Assembly: GCF_023703085.1 (NCBI RefSeq)
Contig: NZ_JAMQJY010000001.1
Coordinates: 2,542,001 to 2,606,000, forward strand
Direction of reading: 5' to 3'
From: Alkalicoccobacillus plakortidis
Lineage (GTDB): Bacteria; Bacillota; Bacilli; Bacillales; Bacillaceae_D
Length of the DNA stretch: 64,000 nucleotides
The position numbers and the translations under genes are program-made. This document shows, in pieces, positions 30,677 through 39,104 of the stretch (within the stretch, counting starts at the first letter, position 1; each line of letters starts with the position of its first letter). A model generated the notes under the pieces. That model was not told where the DNA came from. It saw nothing but the letters and a program-made list of their open reading frames with translations, and did no database searches.

Positions 30677-31694
30677 GTGTCAAATCACGGAAAAACCGGG
30701 GTTGAGAAAATTTCTCAGCCCCGATTTTATAACCAAAACAAATTATGGACAAAACCTTTTATTTTCGCCATTATCGTTGTAATTATTTTAAGCATCATCT
30801 CACTGTTTACTGGGGTTTATGATATATACGGAAAAGAAGACGGACTTCAAATGTTCTTTACAACACGTGTTCCACGGACAGTCGCATTAATTCTTACTGG
30901 TGCTGCGATGGCCATGGCGGGACTCGTCATGCAACTGATTACACAAAACCGTTTTGTAGAACCTACCACAACAGGAACGATTGAATGGGCAGGTCTAGGA
31001 CTTCTTATTGTGTACTTAGTCATTCCTTCCCCTTCTTTAGTTGTCAGGATGCTAGGTGCCATCGTTTTCTCTTTTATCGGAACGATGATCTTCTTTTTAT
31101 TCTTAAGAAGAGTGAAGCTACGCTCATCTCTCATCGTTCCAATCATTGGGCTTATGCTTGGAGCTGTTGTCTCCGCGGTTTCAACTTTTGTAGGACTCCT
31201 TTTTCAAATGACCCAAAACATTGAGAGCTTGGTTTATCGGTTCTTTTGCGGCCGTACAGGTTGGACGATATGAATATTTATGGTTCATCGTGATTATAAG
31301 CATTCTCATCTTTATTTGTGCTGACAGGTTGACGCTCGCAGGTCTAGGAGAAGATATCGCCAAAAGTCTTGGCGTAAATTACAATATGATCGTTCTTTTT
31401 GGTACGGCTCTTATTTCTATCGCTGTTGGGATTGTTGCGGCGGTCATAGGATACTTGCCTTTTTTGGGTTTAATCGTGCCGAATATTGTTTCGATGTTCA
31501 GGGGGGATGATCTAAGGAGTAATTTGCCCTGGGTCTGTGTGATAGGTATGGGAACCATTACGGTATGTGACATCATTTCTCGAACCATTATCAAGCCTTT
31601 TGAAGTGTCTGTTTCCCTCATTCTTGGAACAGTAGGTGCCGTGGTATTTATCACGATCTTATTGAGGCAGAGAAGACCAAGGAGGGCCAGATGA
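30677..31694 (+). pseudogene. FecCD-type siderophore permease (one-base frameshift)
   Basis: First of two FecCD permeases. The GTG at 30677 (nine bases after AAGGAG) starts a 338-aa protein with about nine helices and the core motif TRVPRTVALILTGAAMAMAGL near residue 70. At 31229-31230 GAGCTTGG is read for GAGCTGG; removing one T joins NIESW to FIGSFAAVQVGRYEY. Read literally the gene would be split in the middle of a membrane helix. The closest match I recognise is YclN-type permease of petrobactin uptake. Confidence 0.87.
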
Positions 31695-32755
31695 ATACGT
31701 TGGAAGAAAGAAGAAACGAAAATGTTAACGCCAAACTAAAGCTAGAAAATAAAAAGAGATCGGCTAGAGCGTTTCGTTTCAAAAAAGAAGAGAGACGTTA
31801 TTGGATATTACTATTATCCTTAATCGCTTTAGGCATCCTTGCTTCCTATGGTCTCCTGGTCTATAACAATCCAGTTCCTATCGATTCACCTTCATTCATC
31901 CCTGTGACGAAGAGAAGGGTGGTCGCACTTATTGCCATGATTATAGCGGCGATCTGTCAAAGCTTAGCAACCGTGGCCTTCCATTCCATCACAAATAACC
32001 GGATCATTACACCTTCCCTTTTAGGTTTTGAATCGCTGTACTCTGTCATACAAACGAGTACCATCTTCTTCTTTGGTGCGGCGGCGTTCATAAACTTTAC
32101 TGGAATCGGATCGTTTCTGTTTCAAGTTGGGGCGATGGTGTTGATGAGTTTAATCCTTTACGGATGGTTACTTTCCGGGAAATACGGGAACTTGCAGCTT
32201 CTTCTTTTAGTTGGCATTATTATTGGGGCAGGACTTAGGTCCGTTTCCACGTTCATGAGAAGAGTCCTTTCTCCTTCAGAGTTCGATATCTTACAGGCTA
32301 GACTATTTGGCTCTGTTAATAACGCAGACTCTGATTATTTCCCTGTGGTCATTCCCATAGTAGCCGTAGTTATGTTTCTCGTATTTGCCTACTCAAAAAA
32401 ATTAAATGCCCTGTCACTCGGCAAAGAGGTCTCTACTACGTTTGGCGTGAATCATCGCTTTAGCATCATTTATATCCTTATCCTAGTTGCGATCTTAATG
32501 TCTATTTCAACGGCTTTAATTGGACCGCTTACGTTCTATGGATTCTTAGTGGCTACACTTAGTTATCAAGCCGCACCAACCTATGACCATAGATATATCT
32601 TTCCGATGGCTCTAGCAATAGGATTCTTGATCTTAACGGGTGCTTACTTCCTTATGTATCATGTATTTAATGCTCAAGGAGTCGTTTCAATTATCATTGA
32701 ACTGTTCGGTGGAATCATCTTTTTATATGTCATCTTAAGGAAGAGGTCTTTATGA
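31691..32755 (+). CDS. FecCD-type siderophore permease, second subunit
   Basis: A 354-aa membrane protein with nine to ten helices following a basic N-terminus; includes PVTKRRVVALIAMIIAAICQ and GPLTFYGFLVATLSYQ, typical of FecCD permeases. It overlaps the preceding permease by 4 bp and the ATPase by 4 bp, so the three components are made together. Forms a heterodimeric channel with the first permease; YclO-like. Confidence 0.92.
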   Translation: MNTLEERRNENVNAKLKLENKKRSARAFRFKKEERRYWILLLSLIALGILASYGLLVYNNPVPIDSPSFIPVTKRRVVALIAMIIAAICQSLATVAFHSITNNRIITPSLLGFESLYSVIQTSTIFFFGAAAFINFTGIGSFLFQVGAMVLMSLILYGWLLSGKYGNLQLLLLVGIIIGAGLRSVSTFMRRVLSPSEFDILQARLFGSVNNADSDYFPVVIPIVAVVMFLVFAYSKKLNALSLGKEVSTTFGVNHRFSIIYILILVAILMSISTALIGPLTFYGFLVATLSYQAAPTYDHRYIFPMALAIGFLILTGAYFLMYHVFNAQGVVSIIIELFGGIIFLYVILRKRSL

Positions 32756-33504
32756 TACAGATTAATGATGTGAGAAAGTCATATAGTAACGAGGAAATAA
32801 TCGGACCGTTAAATATAGAGATCCCAAAAGCGGGGCTCACTTCTTTAATTGGTCCAAACGGTGCGGGGAAATCGACCACACTCTTAATGATTGGCAGACT
32901 CTTAGATATTGATGAAGGACAGATTCAAGTAGCCAATATGGACGTCTCAGCATCAAAATCAAAGGATCTAGCAAAGATCTTAACCATCTTACGACAAGAA
33001 AATCACTTTGTCACAAAGCTCACAGTGAGACAACTTGTTGGCTTCGGACGATTTCCCTATTCAAAAGGAAGATTAACGAATGAAGATGAGACCATCGTTT
33101 CGAAGTATATTGATTTTCTAGACTTAACTCTTCTAGAAAATAGGTACTTAGATGAGCTTTCCGGCGGCCAAAGACAACGAGCTTATGTCGCAATGGTTTT
33201 GTGTCAGGAGACGGAATACGTCCTATTAGACGAACCGTTAAACAATCTTGACGTCGCCCGCTCCGTTCAAATGATGGGGCATCTAAGAGAAGCTGCCAAT
33301 ACACTCGGGAGAACCATTGTCACGGTTATGCATGATATTAACTTCGCCGCAAAATATTCTGACCGAATTTGCGCCATGAAAAAAGGACAAATTGCTGCGT
33401 TCGGATCAGTAGACGAAATCATGCAGCCAGAGCTCTTAACTGATATCTTTGAAACACAAATAGAGATTATTCAGGGTCCTTATGGGAAAGTAGCGATTTA
33501 TTAG
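32752..33504 (+). CDS. Siderophore ABC transporter ATPase
   Basis: A 250-aa ABC ATPase that powers the FecCD channel. Walker A GPNGAGKSTTLL, the Q-loop region ILRQENHF, signature LSGGQRQRAYVA, Walker B YVLLDEPLNNLD and H-loop VMHDINFAAKYS are intact. The RQLVGFGRFPYSKGRL segment is the iron-siderophore subfamily signature and is close to YclP-type petrobactin ATPases. Last gene of the operon; a hairpin terminator follows. Confidence 0.95.
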   Translation: MIQINDVRKSYSNEEIIGPLNIEIPKAGLTSLIGPNGAGKSTTLLMIGRLLDIDEGQIQVANMDVSASKSKDLAKILTILRQENHFVTKLTVRQLVGFGRFPYSKGRLTNEDETIVSKYIDFLDLTLLENRYLDELSGGQRQRAYVAMVLCQETEYVLLDEPLNNLDVARSVQMMGHLREAANTLGRTIVTVMHDINFAAKYSDRICAMKKGQIAAFGSVDEIMQPELLTDIFETQIEIIQGPYGKVAIY

Positions 33505-33517
33505 TGAATGAGCAACA

Positions 33518-33568
33518 ATACCTTACAGAGTTGATTCTTTCGGAGAGTCTATCTGTAGGGTATTTTTG
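33518..33568 (+). terminator. Terminator of the siderophore operon
   Basis: ATACCTTACAGA pairs with TCTGTAGGGTAT (one G-T pair) and is followed by TTTTTG, shortly after the ATPase stop. Confidence 0.75.
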
Positions 33569-33676
33569 TGTATAAAAAATGGGGTATCTTTAATCCAATG
33601 TTGAAGCAGGCCGTAACCCGGTAATGTGACCTCGTCCTTAATTAGTGTAAACAGTGTATACACTAGTTTGAGATAC

Positions 33677-34123
33677 CTACTCATTGTTGCCATAACGATT
33701 TTTCTTACCTAACCACCCATTTGCTTCTCTCCACTTTAGCTTTTTTGCTGCAATCCAACTCACACCATTTTCAATTTCTTTTTCAGGTTGAAAATCAAAG
33801 TCATCTGACCAATAAAAGCAGTTCTTTCTTTTTAAAATAATGGCATCATGGATAATTGAGTCATAATTTTCAGGCGTTGGAGTAATATGAATACCTGTCA
33901 CACCTTCAAAAAGCAATTCAATTGCAGAAAGATCGCTATACTGACGTTGAAATAACAGCTTTACATTCGTATCTAGTTCTCCAGGGACAGTCATAGATAG
34001 ATTTTCATCAACAAAAGTCCCTGTCCACATATGCATTTCCCTCAAGCATCCATCATGAAAATAACCGAATCTCTCTAGCAAATCATTGATCTCCGACTCC
34101 TCTTTCAAATCAATCCAACTCAT
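33677..34123 (-). CDS. Hypothetical soluble protein
   Basis: A 148-aa protein with FGYFHDGCLREMHMW near the N-terminus and a beta-rich middle (SAIELLFEGVTGIHIT), then an FYWSDDFDF stretch. The FHDxCL pattern occurs in a small family of uncharacterised Bacillus proteins that I cannot name with confidence. GGAG precedes the ATG. No operon partner. Confidence 0.6.
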   Translation of the reverse strand: MSWIDLKEESEINDLLERFGYFHDGCLREMHMWTGTFVDENLSMTVPGELDTNVKLLFQRQYSDLSAIELLFEGVTGIHITPTPENYDSIIHDAIILKRKNCFYWSDDFDFQPEKEIENGVSWIAAKKLKWREANGWLGKKNRYGNNE

Positions 34124-34274
34124 CTCTAGTATCCTCCAATATATGTTGTCCTCTTATACTAATTCGTCACTAAAAGAATTTACTCCTTTTATACACAAAA
34201 ATTAAAACCATTTCAGGTAATTTATTTCAAATGTTACCCAGTTCATAACAAGAAACAGAGAATTTGATCAAAAT

Positions 34275-34305
34275 AAAAAGGCCTGTTTTATACAGACCTT
34301 TTTTT
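34275..34305 (-). terminator. Terminator of the SDR gene
   Basis: AAAAGGCCTGT-tttat-ACAGACCTTTTT hairpin with a T tail on the minus strand, directly after the SDR stop. Confidence 0.85.
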
Positions 34306-34327
34306 GAAGCGAGTAAATTATGTTCCA

Positions 34328-35065
34328 TTACTGTGCAGTATACCCACCATCAACAATCAAGCTATTCCCAGTCATATAAGAAGAATCATCAGAAGCCATG
34401 AATAATACGGCTTTTGCCATTTCATCAGCTAGACCAAGACGTTTCATTGGTGTCATTCCAGCTAATGTCTGTTTGTCATCTTCCGGAATGATTGGTGTAT
34501 CAATAAAACCTGGGCATAGTGAATTCACACGGATATTCTTATCTGCATACTCAAGAGCAAGAGAACGAGTTAGGTTAATAACTCCACCCTTTGCTGCGTT
34601 ATAAGCAGCTGATCCAGGTGAGCCTACCCATCCGTACATAGAAGCCGTATTCACAATCGTACCGCCGCCTGTTTCTAACATTTCACGGATTGATTCACGT
34701 GCAACTAAGAAGACACCATCTAAATCAACATTTACCGTATTGCGCCATTCTGAGTACTCTAAATCATGCGATGGATGAACACGGCCAATTCCCGCGTTAT
34801 TGAAAACAACATCTACCGTGCCAAACGCTTCAACTGTTTGTTTGAAGATATTTGCCACATCTTCTTCACTCGTAATATTTGCTTTTATAAAAAGAGCTTC
34901 TGCATTAAGCGTTTTCAATTCCTTTTCAAACGCCTTGCCCTTCTCTTCATTTAAATCAACAAGAACCACTTTGGCTCCTTCTGAAACGAATAATCTTGCA
35001 GTGGCTGCCCCAATACCAGATGCACCGCCGGTAATCACTGCTACTTTGTCTTGTAATTTTCCCAT
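34328..35065 (-). CDS. Short-chain dehydrogenase/reductase
   Basis: A 245-aa NAD(P)-dependent SDR. Cofactor motif TGGASGIG (residues 11-18), NNAG, catalytic Ser-Tyr-Lys in NTASMYGWVGSPGSAAYNAAKGG, and a C-terminal SLIVDGGYTAQ. Asp after beta-2 (VLVDLNEE) suggests preference for NAD. It is probably an alcohol or hydroxysteroid-type dehydrogenase of unknown substrate. It faces a TetR regulator across 190 bp with two perfect inverted repeats and is presumably its target. Confidence 0.9.
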   Translation of the reverse strand: MGKLQDKVAVITGGASGIGAATARLFVSEGAKVVLVDLNEEKGKAFEKELKTLNAEALFIKANITSEEDVANIFKQTVEAFGTVDVVFNNAGIGRVHPSHDLEYSEWRNTVNVDLDGVFLVARESIREMLETGGGTIVNTASMYGWVGSPGSAAYNAAKGGVINLTRSLALEYADKNIRVNSLCPGFIDTPIIPEDDKQTLAGMTPMKRLGLADEMAKAVLFMASDDSSYMTGNSLIVDGGYTAQ

Positions 35066-35110
35066 CATAATGCCCCCTAGGCTAATCTTATCTGCATAAT
35101 CCAGACATGT

Positions 35111-35131
35111 ATAATAGATAGTATCTATTAT
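35111..35131. promoter_or_regulatory. Perfect inverted repeat, likely TetR operator 1
   Basis: TAATAGATA-G-TATCTATTA is a perfect palindrome, ten bases per arm including the flanking A/T pair. It lies 45 bp upstream of the SDR start. Confidence 0.72.
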
Positions 35132-35196
35132 GAGTGCCTAACTTATGTAACTAAATTGTACTACTTTGTTCACAATTAACAATCAGTAGGTTTTCT

Positions 35197-35223
35197 CAAT
35201 ATGTCTACTACATAGACATATTG
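35197..35223. promoter_or_regulatory. Perfect inverted repeat, likely TetR operator 2
   Basis: CAATATGTCTA-ctaca-TAGACATATTG, eleven perfect bases per arm, about 35 bp upstream of the TetR gene. It differs from operator 1, so one of them may serve another factor. Confidence 0.68.
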
Positions 35224-35256
35224 ATGAAAAGTGTCTAGATTGAAGGAGATTATTCC

Positions 35257-35871
35257 ATGAATCATGAACAGTCATCACAACGACAAAATCGAACCAAAGC
35301 ACATTTCAGACACGCCTTAATCGAGCTCATCAAGGAAATGGGCTACCATCACGTAACAGTAAAAGACATTGTCGATCATGCGGCCTATAACCGTAGTACA
35401 TTCTACATTCATTACAAAGACAAACTAGACTTAGCCGAAGATACACTTGTGACGACATTAGCAGGATTAGAAAAGTCTGTCGGTAATTCCTACGTACCCG
35501 GGCAAAAAGTGCATACAACCCATCTGAAAAATTCGTCCTTTGATATTGTCACCTACATTTACACCAATCGTGACTTCTTTTCCTTAATTAAATATGAGGA
35601 TACCTTACCCGGCTTACATACTCGTTTCCCGCAAACCATTCTGAAAATATATCAAGAGCAATTTGAATTTGAGACGATTGATCATGCCCCCGTGAACATG
35701 GAATATTTTAAAAAGTACACAGCTTATGGGTTTTATGGATTGTTGAAGTATTGGATTAGAGAGGGTTTTAAGGAAGATCGAGAGACGTTTATTCAAGAAG
35801 TGATTGAGTTAACGAAGACGCATATGCATTCGGTGAAGTATGTTGGGGGGAATGAAGAGAAGGGAGACTGA
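35257..35871 (+). CDS. TetR-family regulator
   Basis: A 204-aa TetR repressor. N-terminal HTH with HVTVKDIVDHAAYNRSTFYIHY (residues 28-50) and the usual all-helical ligand domain, whose late FYGLLKYWIREGF segment is typical of the TetR group controlling dhaS-like targets in bacilli. It faces the SDR gene and probably represses both promoters through the palindromes in between. GAAGGAG precedes the ATG. Confidence 0.88.
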   Translation: MNHEQSSQRQNRTKAHFRHALIELIKEMGYHHVTVKDIVDHAAYNRSTFYIHYKDKLDLAEDTLVTTLAGLEKSVGNSYVPGQKVHTTHLKNSSFDIVTYIYTNRDFFSLIKYEDTLPGLHTRFPQTILKIYQEQFEFETIDHAPVNMEYFKKYTAYGFYGLLKYWIREGFKEDRETFIQEVIELTKTHMHSVKYVGGNEEKGD

Positions 35872-35993
35872 GGATTTTGGAGGAATGCAGTGCTTTAATT
35901 TCTTTGATCTGGACAGAAATCCTTTTAGTGTAGTAGATGAGGGGAGGCTTCTCCTTTTCATTCGGAGAGTGTGGAGCGGTTGCAGGGGGAGAA

Positions 35994-36977
35994 TTAGCAT
36001 AAGAAAAAGGAATCGATCCTCTCAATCAATTCCTTCCCTCTGTACTTGCGCATCCACTCACGAATCCCTTTAATGTCCTCAGGCGTTGTCCGGCAGCATC
36101 CACCAACCACCGTAGCTCCAGCTTCAAACCACCGCTTCGTGCTTGCAACAAACGACTCATATGAACCCTCATCACTCCACTGCTTACTATCGGCATCATA
36201 TGCTTCACCTGAATTTGGATACACAATGATTGGTTTCGACGTGCCCGATTTAACCTCAGTAATCAACGACTCCACAAACTGCGGAGCCGTACAATTGATG
36301 CCAACCGCCGCTACTTGCTTCTCTCCCGCTAGCCACTCTGCACAGTCGGCCATTCTTTCTCCACTACTAATATACAACTCATCCTTTGCGCTAAACGAGA
36401 TCCACGCATACACATCAGGAAATTCCTTTAATATACGAGCAATTGCCTTGGCCTCTACCAAACACGGAATCGTCTCACATGCCAGAACATCCGCACCCGC
36501 TTCAATTAAGAGTCTTATTCTCTCTCTATGAAATAAAACGAGCTCCTCTTCGCATAATCCATAGTCTCCGCGATATTCAGAGCCATCGGCAAGATACGCA
36601 CCGTACGGACCAACCGACGCAGCAACAATCGGTTTTGGACGTCCAAGCTGATTCCCCTCAACACTCCAAAACTCGTCCCGTGCTTCCACCGCAAGATGAA
36701 CGGATTGCTTAATCAACATAGCAGCTTCAATTTCGCTCAAGCCTCTTTTCCTGTAGCCTTTCACAGTCGCCTGGTAGCTTGCTGTGATTGCACAGTCTGC
36801 GCCAGCCTCAAAATAATCCGTATGAACCTGCTTAATCACGCGCGGCTTCTCGAGTAAAATCTTGGCTGACCATAATGGGTCGTTTAAGTCACACCCATAG
36901 CGTTCAAGCTCTGTCGCCAGTGCTCCATCTAAAATCATTAGAGGAAAGTCAGTTAAGATATGTTCGATTGGATTCAT
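35994..36977 (-). CDS. mmuM: Homocysteine S-methyltransferase
   Basis: Transfers a methyl group from S-methylmethionine (or SAM) to homocysteine, making methionine. The 327-aa TIM-barrel has the N-terminal LILDGALATELERYG-type motif and the Zn-binding cysteines in GINCTAP and VVGGCCRTTPEDI, three thiolates in all as expected. ATG start with GGAGG upstream. An S-box riboswitch and terminator lie 120-280 bp upstream, so expression should rise when SAM is low; a fragment of an ABC ATPase lies between the riboswitch and this gene. Confidence 0.93.
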   Translation of the reverse strand: MNPIEHILTDFPLMILDGALATELERYGCDLNDPLWSAKILLEKPRVIKQVHTDYFEAGADCAITASYQATVKGYRKRGLSEIEAAMLIKQSVHLAVEARDEFWSVEGNQLGRPKPIVAASVGPYGAYLADGSEYRGDYGLCEEELVLFHRERIRLLIEAGADVLACETIPCLVEAKAIARILKEFPDVYAWISFSAKDELYISSGERMADCAEWLAGEKQVAAVGINCTAPQFVESLITEVKSGTSKPIIVYPNSGEAYDADSKQWSDEGSYESFVASTKRWFEAGATVVGGCCRTTPEDIKGIREWMRKYRGKELIERIDSFFLC

Positions 36978-36991
36978 TTATATGTCCTCCC

Positions 36992-37092
36992 TCATTTATA
37001 AATCTCCATAAAAATAACGCGGTCAGAGATCTCTCTCACAAACTGAAGCTGGTGCGACACAATGAACATCGTGTCGCCTTCATTCACGATCC
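36992..37092 (-). pseudogene. C-terminal remnant of an amino-acid ABC ATPase
   Basis: The frame reads TGIVNEGDTMFIVSHQLQF and then VREISDRVIFMEIYK before a stop, matching the H-loop and D-loop end of glutamine/methionine-type ABC ATPases (normally ...VTHEMxFAREVADRVIFMD). About 33 residues remain and there is no Walker A or B. It sits between the SAM riboswitch terminator and mmuM, suggesting that an ABC transporter gene once led this operon and was deleted. Confidence 0.7.
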
Positions 37093-37111
37093 CAGTGCGT
37101 ATCAAAAAAAC

Positions 37112-37145
37112 AAAAAAGCCCCTTTCATCAGAAAGAGGCTTTTCA
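37112..37145 (-). terminator. Riboswitch-controlled terminator
   Basis: Minus-strand AAAAGCCTCTTTC-TGAT-GAAAGGGGCTTTTTTG hairpin with T tail directly after the SAM riboswitch; the expression platform of the S-box element. Confidence 0.85.
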
Positions 37146-37153
37146 TAAAAAAA

Positions 37154-37257
37154 CTTATCTCTCAGAATGAAACATTCTGCAGGAATTAGCACCTTTCATG
37201 TCACACATGATGGTTGCCGGACGTCATCAGGCCTGTCCCTCAGTCACTCTAGATAAG
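37154..37257 (-). ncRNA. SAM-I (S-box) riboswitch
   Basis: On the minus strand the P1 arms CTTATC and GATAAG frame the conserved core: GAGGGAC followed by AGGCCTGATGACGTCCGGCAACC, and GGTGCTAATTCC before the final hairpin. These are the S-box hallmarks (GGCCCGATGAAACCCGGCAACC and GGTGCTAAATCC in the consensus). With the terminator behind it, it should switch mmuM off when SAM is abundant. Confidence 0.93.
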
Positions 37258-37338
37258 ATATTCAATTATATGTATTTCACAATGTTATGAAAGAATTAGA
37301 TATTTGTCAATTGCCATTTTTAAGTTGATCTTTTTTAA

Positions 37339-38355
37339 CTACCTTCTAATATCGCCACCTTGTGAAGACATCGCTTCAAAAATATCCTCATCGGTTAACA
37401 TTGGTGTGTCACCTACTGTTGTATGCTTCAGCATCCCTGCTGTTGTCGCAAACGTAACAGTTGTTTCAGGTGACAGCTCCTCCAGTTCTCCATGGATAAT
37501 GCCACTCGTAAAAGCATCTCCCGCCCCAATTCGATCGTGCACGGTAAATCTCAGTATGTTCGAAAAGGTAAATTGTTTGTCCTTGTATAGATAGCCCCGT
37601 AACGAGTGTGTTTGATCCTCGTGGATCGTGCGATGCGTACCTGCAATAACTCGAATGGAATAGGCTTCTGCTACAGCTGGAATGAGCTCTTTAAGCTGTT
37701 CCGTGCGGTCTGTCTTGTTAGTTTGCATGTTGAGCACATGCAAGGCATCCTTCTCATTCATCATCACGATGTCGGCCTTCGTAAGCAAGTCTTCGTAATA
37801 CGGCTTTGCTTTTTCATACCCATCTTCACCCCACAGCGAAGGGCGATAGTTACAGTCAAAGACAACGAGTCCACCACTTTCCTTTACAGCTGCTGCAAAC
37901 CGCCCGATATTCGTTCGAGCTGTATCATTCATAGCAAGGGTAATCCCACAAAAGTGAACAACATCCACGTTTTCCGCTATCTGAGCAAAGTCATAGATCG
38001 ATTCAGGTGCGGTGTTGAAGCTGCTCTCTAGCCGGTTTGAATATGTCACGCGACTTGGTCTTGGACCAACTCCATTCTCTAGAAAATAGTGACCAAGATA
38101 CTGCCCCCATCGTACAAGGTAATTCTTAGAGATGCCTAGCTTACCAAGATAGCTTACAGCCGCATCCCCAAGCGGATTGGCAGGTAAAGCTGAAACCAAA
38201 TACCCAGCATGACCATAATGCGACAAGGCAGACACAACATTAACACCCGTTCCTGAAAACGAGTAATGGAGCGTGTTCGCCTGAGATAACAGCTCAAAGC
38301 CAGGAACCTGTAATCGCATCATCACCTCGCCAAAGGCTGCAATCCGCTTACTCAT
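37339..38355 (-). CDS. kdgK: 2-keto-3-deoxygluconate kinase (PfkB family)
   Basis: Phosphorylates 2-keto-3-deoxygluconate to KDPG, feeding the aldolase encoded just upstream. The 338-aa PfkB kinase has FGEVMMRLQ and GTGVNVVSALSHYGH near the N-terminus and the catalytic DRIGAGDAFTSGII motif (base Asp in GAGD). It overlaps the aldolase stop by 8 bp. Last gene of the amidohydrolase-dgaE-dgaF-kdgK operon. Specificity for KDG over another sugar is inferred from its neighbours. Confidence 0.87.
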   Translation of the reverse strand: MSKRIAAFGEVMMRLQVPGFELLSQANTLHYSFSGTGVNVVSALSHYGHAGYLVSALPANPLGDAAVSYLGKLGISKNYLVRWGQYLGHYFLENGVGPRPSRVTYSNRLESSFNTAPESIYDFAQIAENVDVVHFCGITLAMNDTARTNIGRFAAAVKESGGLVVFDCNYRPSLWGEDGYEKAKPYYEDLLTKADIVMMNEKDALHVLNMQTNKTDRTEQLKELIPAVAEAYSIRVIAGTHRTIHEDQTHSLRGYLYKDKQFTFSNILRFTVHDRIGAGDAFTSGIIHGELEELSPETTVTFATTAGMLKHTTVGDTPMLTDEDIFEAMSSQGGDIRR

Positions 38356-39103
38356 GCTCATCAACCAGCTTTTTAATGGTGATCATCAACTCTTTTACGT
38401 CCTCAATGTTCGTGTTACCAGATTCCTTATCAATAATCGATGAATACACATGAGGGATAATTTTCGGCACACCTGCCTCCAGAGCAATACGCAGAATTGC
38501 CTCAAAGTTCTCCTTATCAATGCCACCCGTTGGTTCGAGTGCGAATCCTGCTTCTCCACACGCCTTTGCCACGGCACGGTATTCCTCTTCTGTCGTTAAT
38601 CCTTTCATCGGAAAGTACTTTAATGCATTCCCTCCCATGTCTCGCACAAGGGCGATCGCAGCCTCAACCGGAACAATCGCCTGTTCCTTTTGCTCGGCAC
38701 TGATGGGTCCTGTTGAGAGATTCACGTAACCTGGCTTACCTGTTGGAGAAACGAGCGCATTAATCCAGCTTTCATTTCCATTTAGATTCGCACGAGTGGC
38801 TCCTACAGACGGAAGCACCTGGTTAATATGACTGCCTGAGTAGTGCGTAGAAATCTCAGCCACAACCGCCGCCTGACGATTATCTCCCGCTCCAAGCCCA
38901 ATGGAGACAGCATCTTCAATCACCTCACCGTACTCCTTCATAGCTTTTACCGCTTCGTCTACGGTTGGGTAATTTTTTGAAAGCACCCCAACGACAACAT
39001 ACCCCTCTGCTGCTTGAAAAATATCCTTCGCATTGTCTATACTGTTTGCTAGTACGTTCAGTGCCACTCGATCTTTATAAAAGCGTTTTGAGAGACTCGA
39101 CAT
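38348..39103 (-). CDS. dgaF: KDPG-type aldolase (DgaF-like)
   Basis: A 251-aa TIM-barrel of the DgaF/EF0839 type that cleaves a 2-keto-3-deoxy-6-phosphosugar acid to pyruvate and glyceraldehyde-3-phosphate. MSSLSKRFYKDRVALNVLAN at the N-terminus and the YFPMKGLTTEEEYRAVAKAC and GFALEPTGGIDKENF segments are characteristic. ATG 39103 after GGAGG, 1 bp behind the DgaE-like stop. This enzyme type pairs with a PLP-dependent ammonia lyase in D-glucosaminate use, as here. Confidence 0.87.
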   Translation of the reverse strand: MSSLSKRFYKDRVALNVLANSIDNAKDIFQAAEGYVVVGVLSKNYPTVDEAVKAMKEYGEVIEDAVSIGLGAGDNRQAAVVAEISTHYSGSHINQVLPSVGATRANLNGNESWINALVSPTGKPGYVNLSTGPISAEQKEQAIVPVEAAIALVRDMGGNALKYFPMKGLTTEEEYRAVAKACGEAGFALEPTGGIDKENFEAILRIALEAGVPKIIPHVYSSIIDKESGNTNIEDVKELMITIKKLVDEHE

Positions 39104-39104
39104 T

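Noticed and set aside
37010..37192. A 66-residue frame covering the ABC ATPase remnant and the riboswitch
   Set aside because: Its first half is the S-box RNA and its terminator; only the last 33 residues have meaning, as a remnant.
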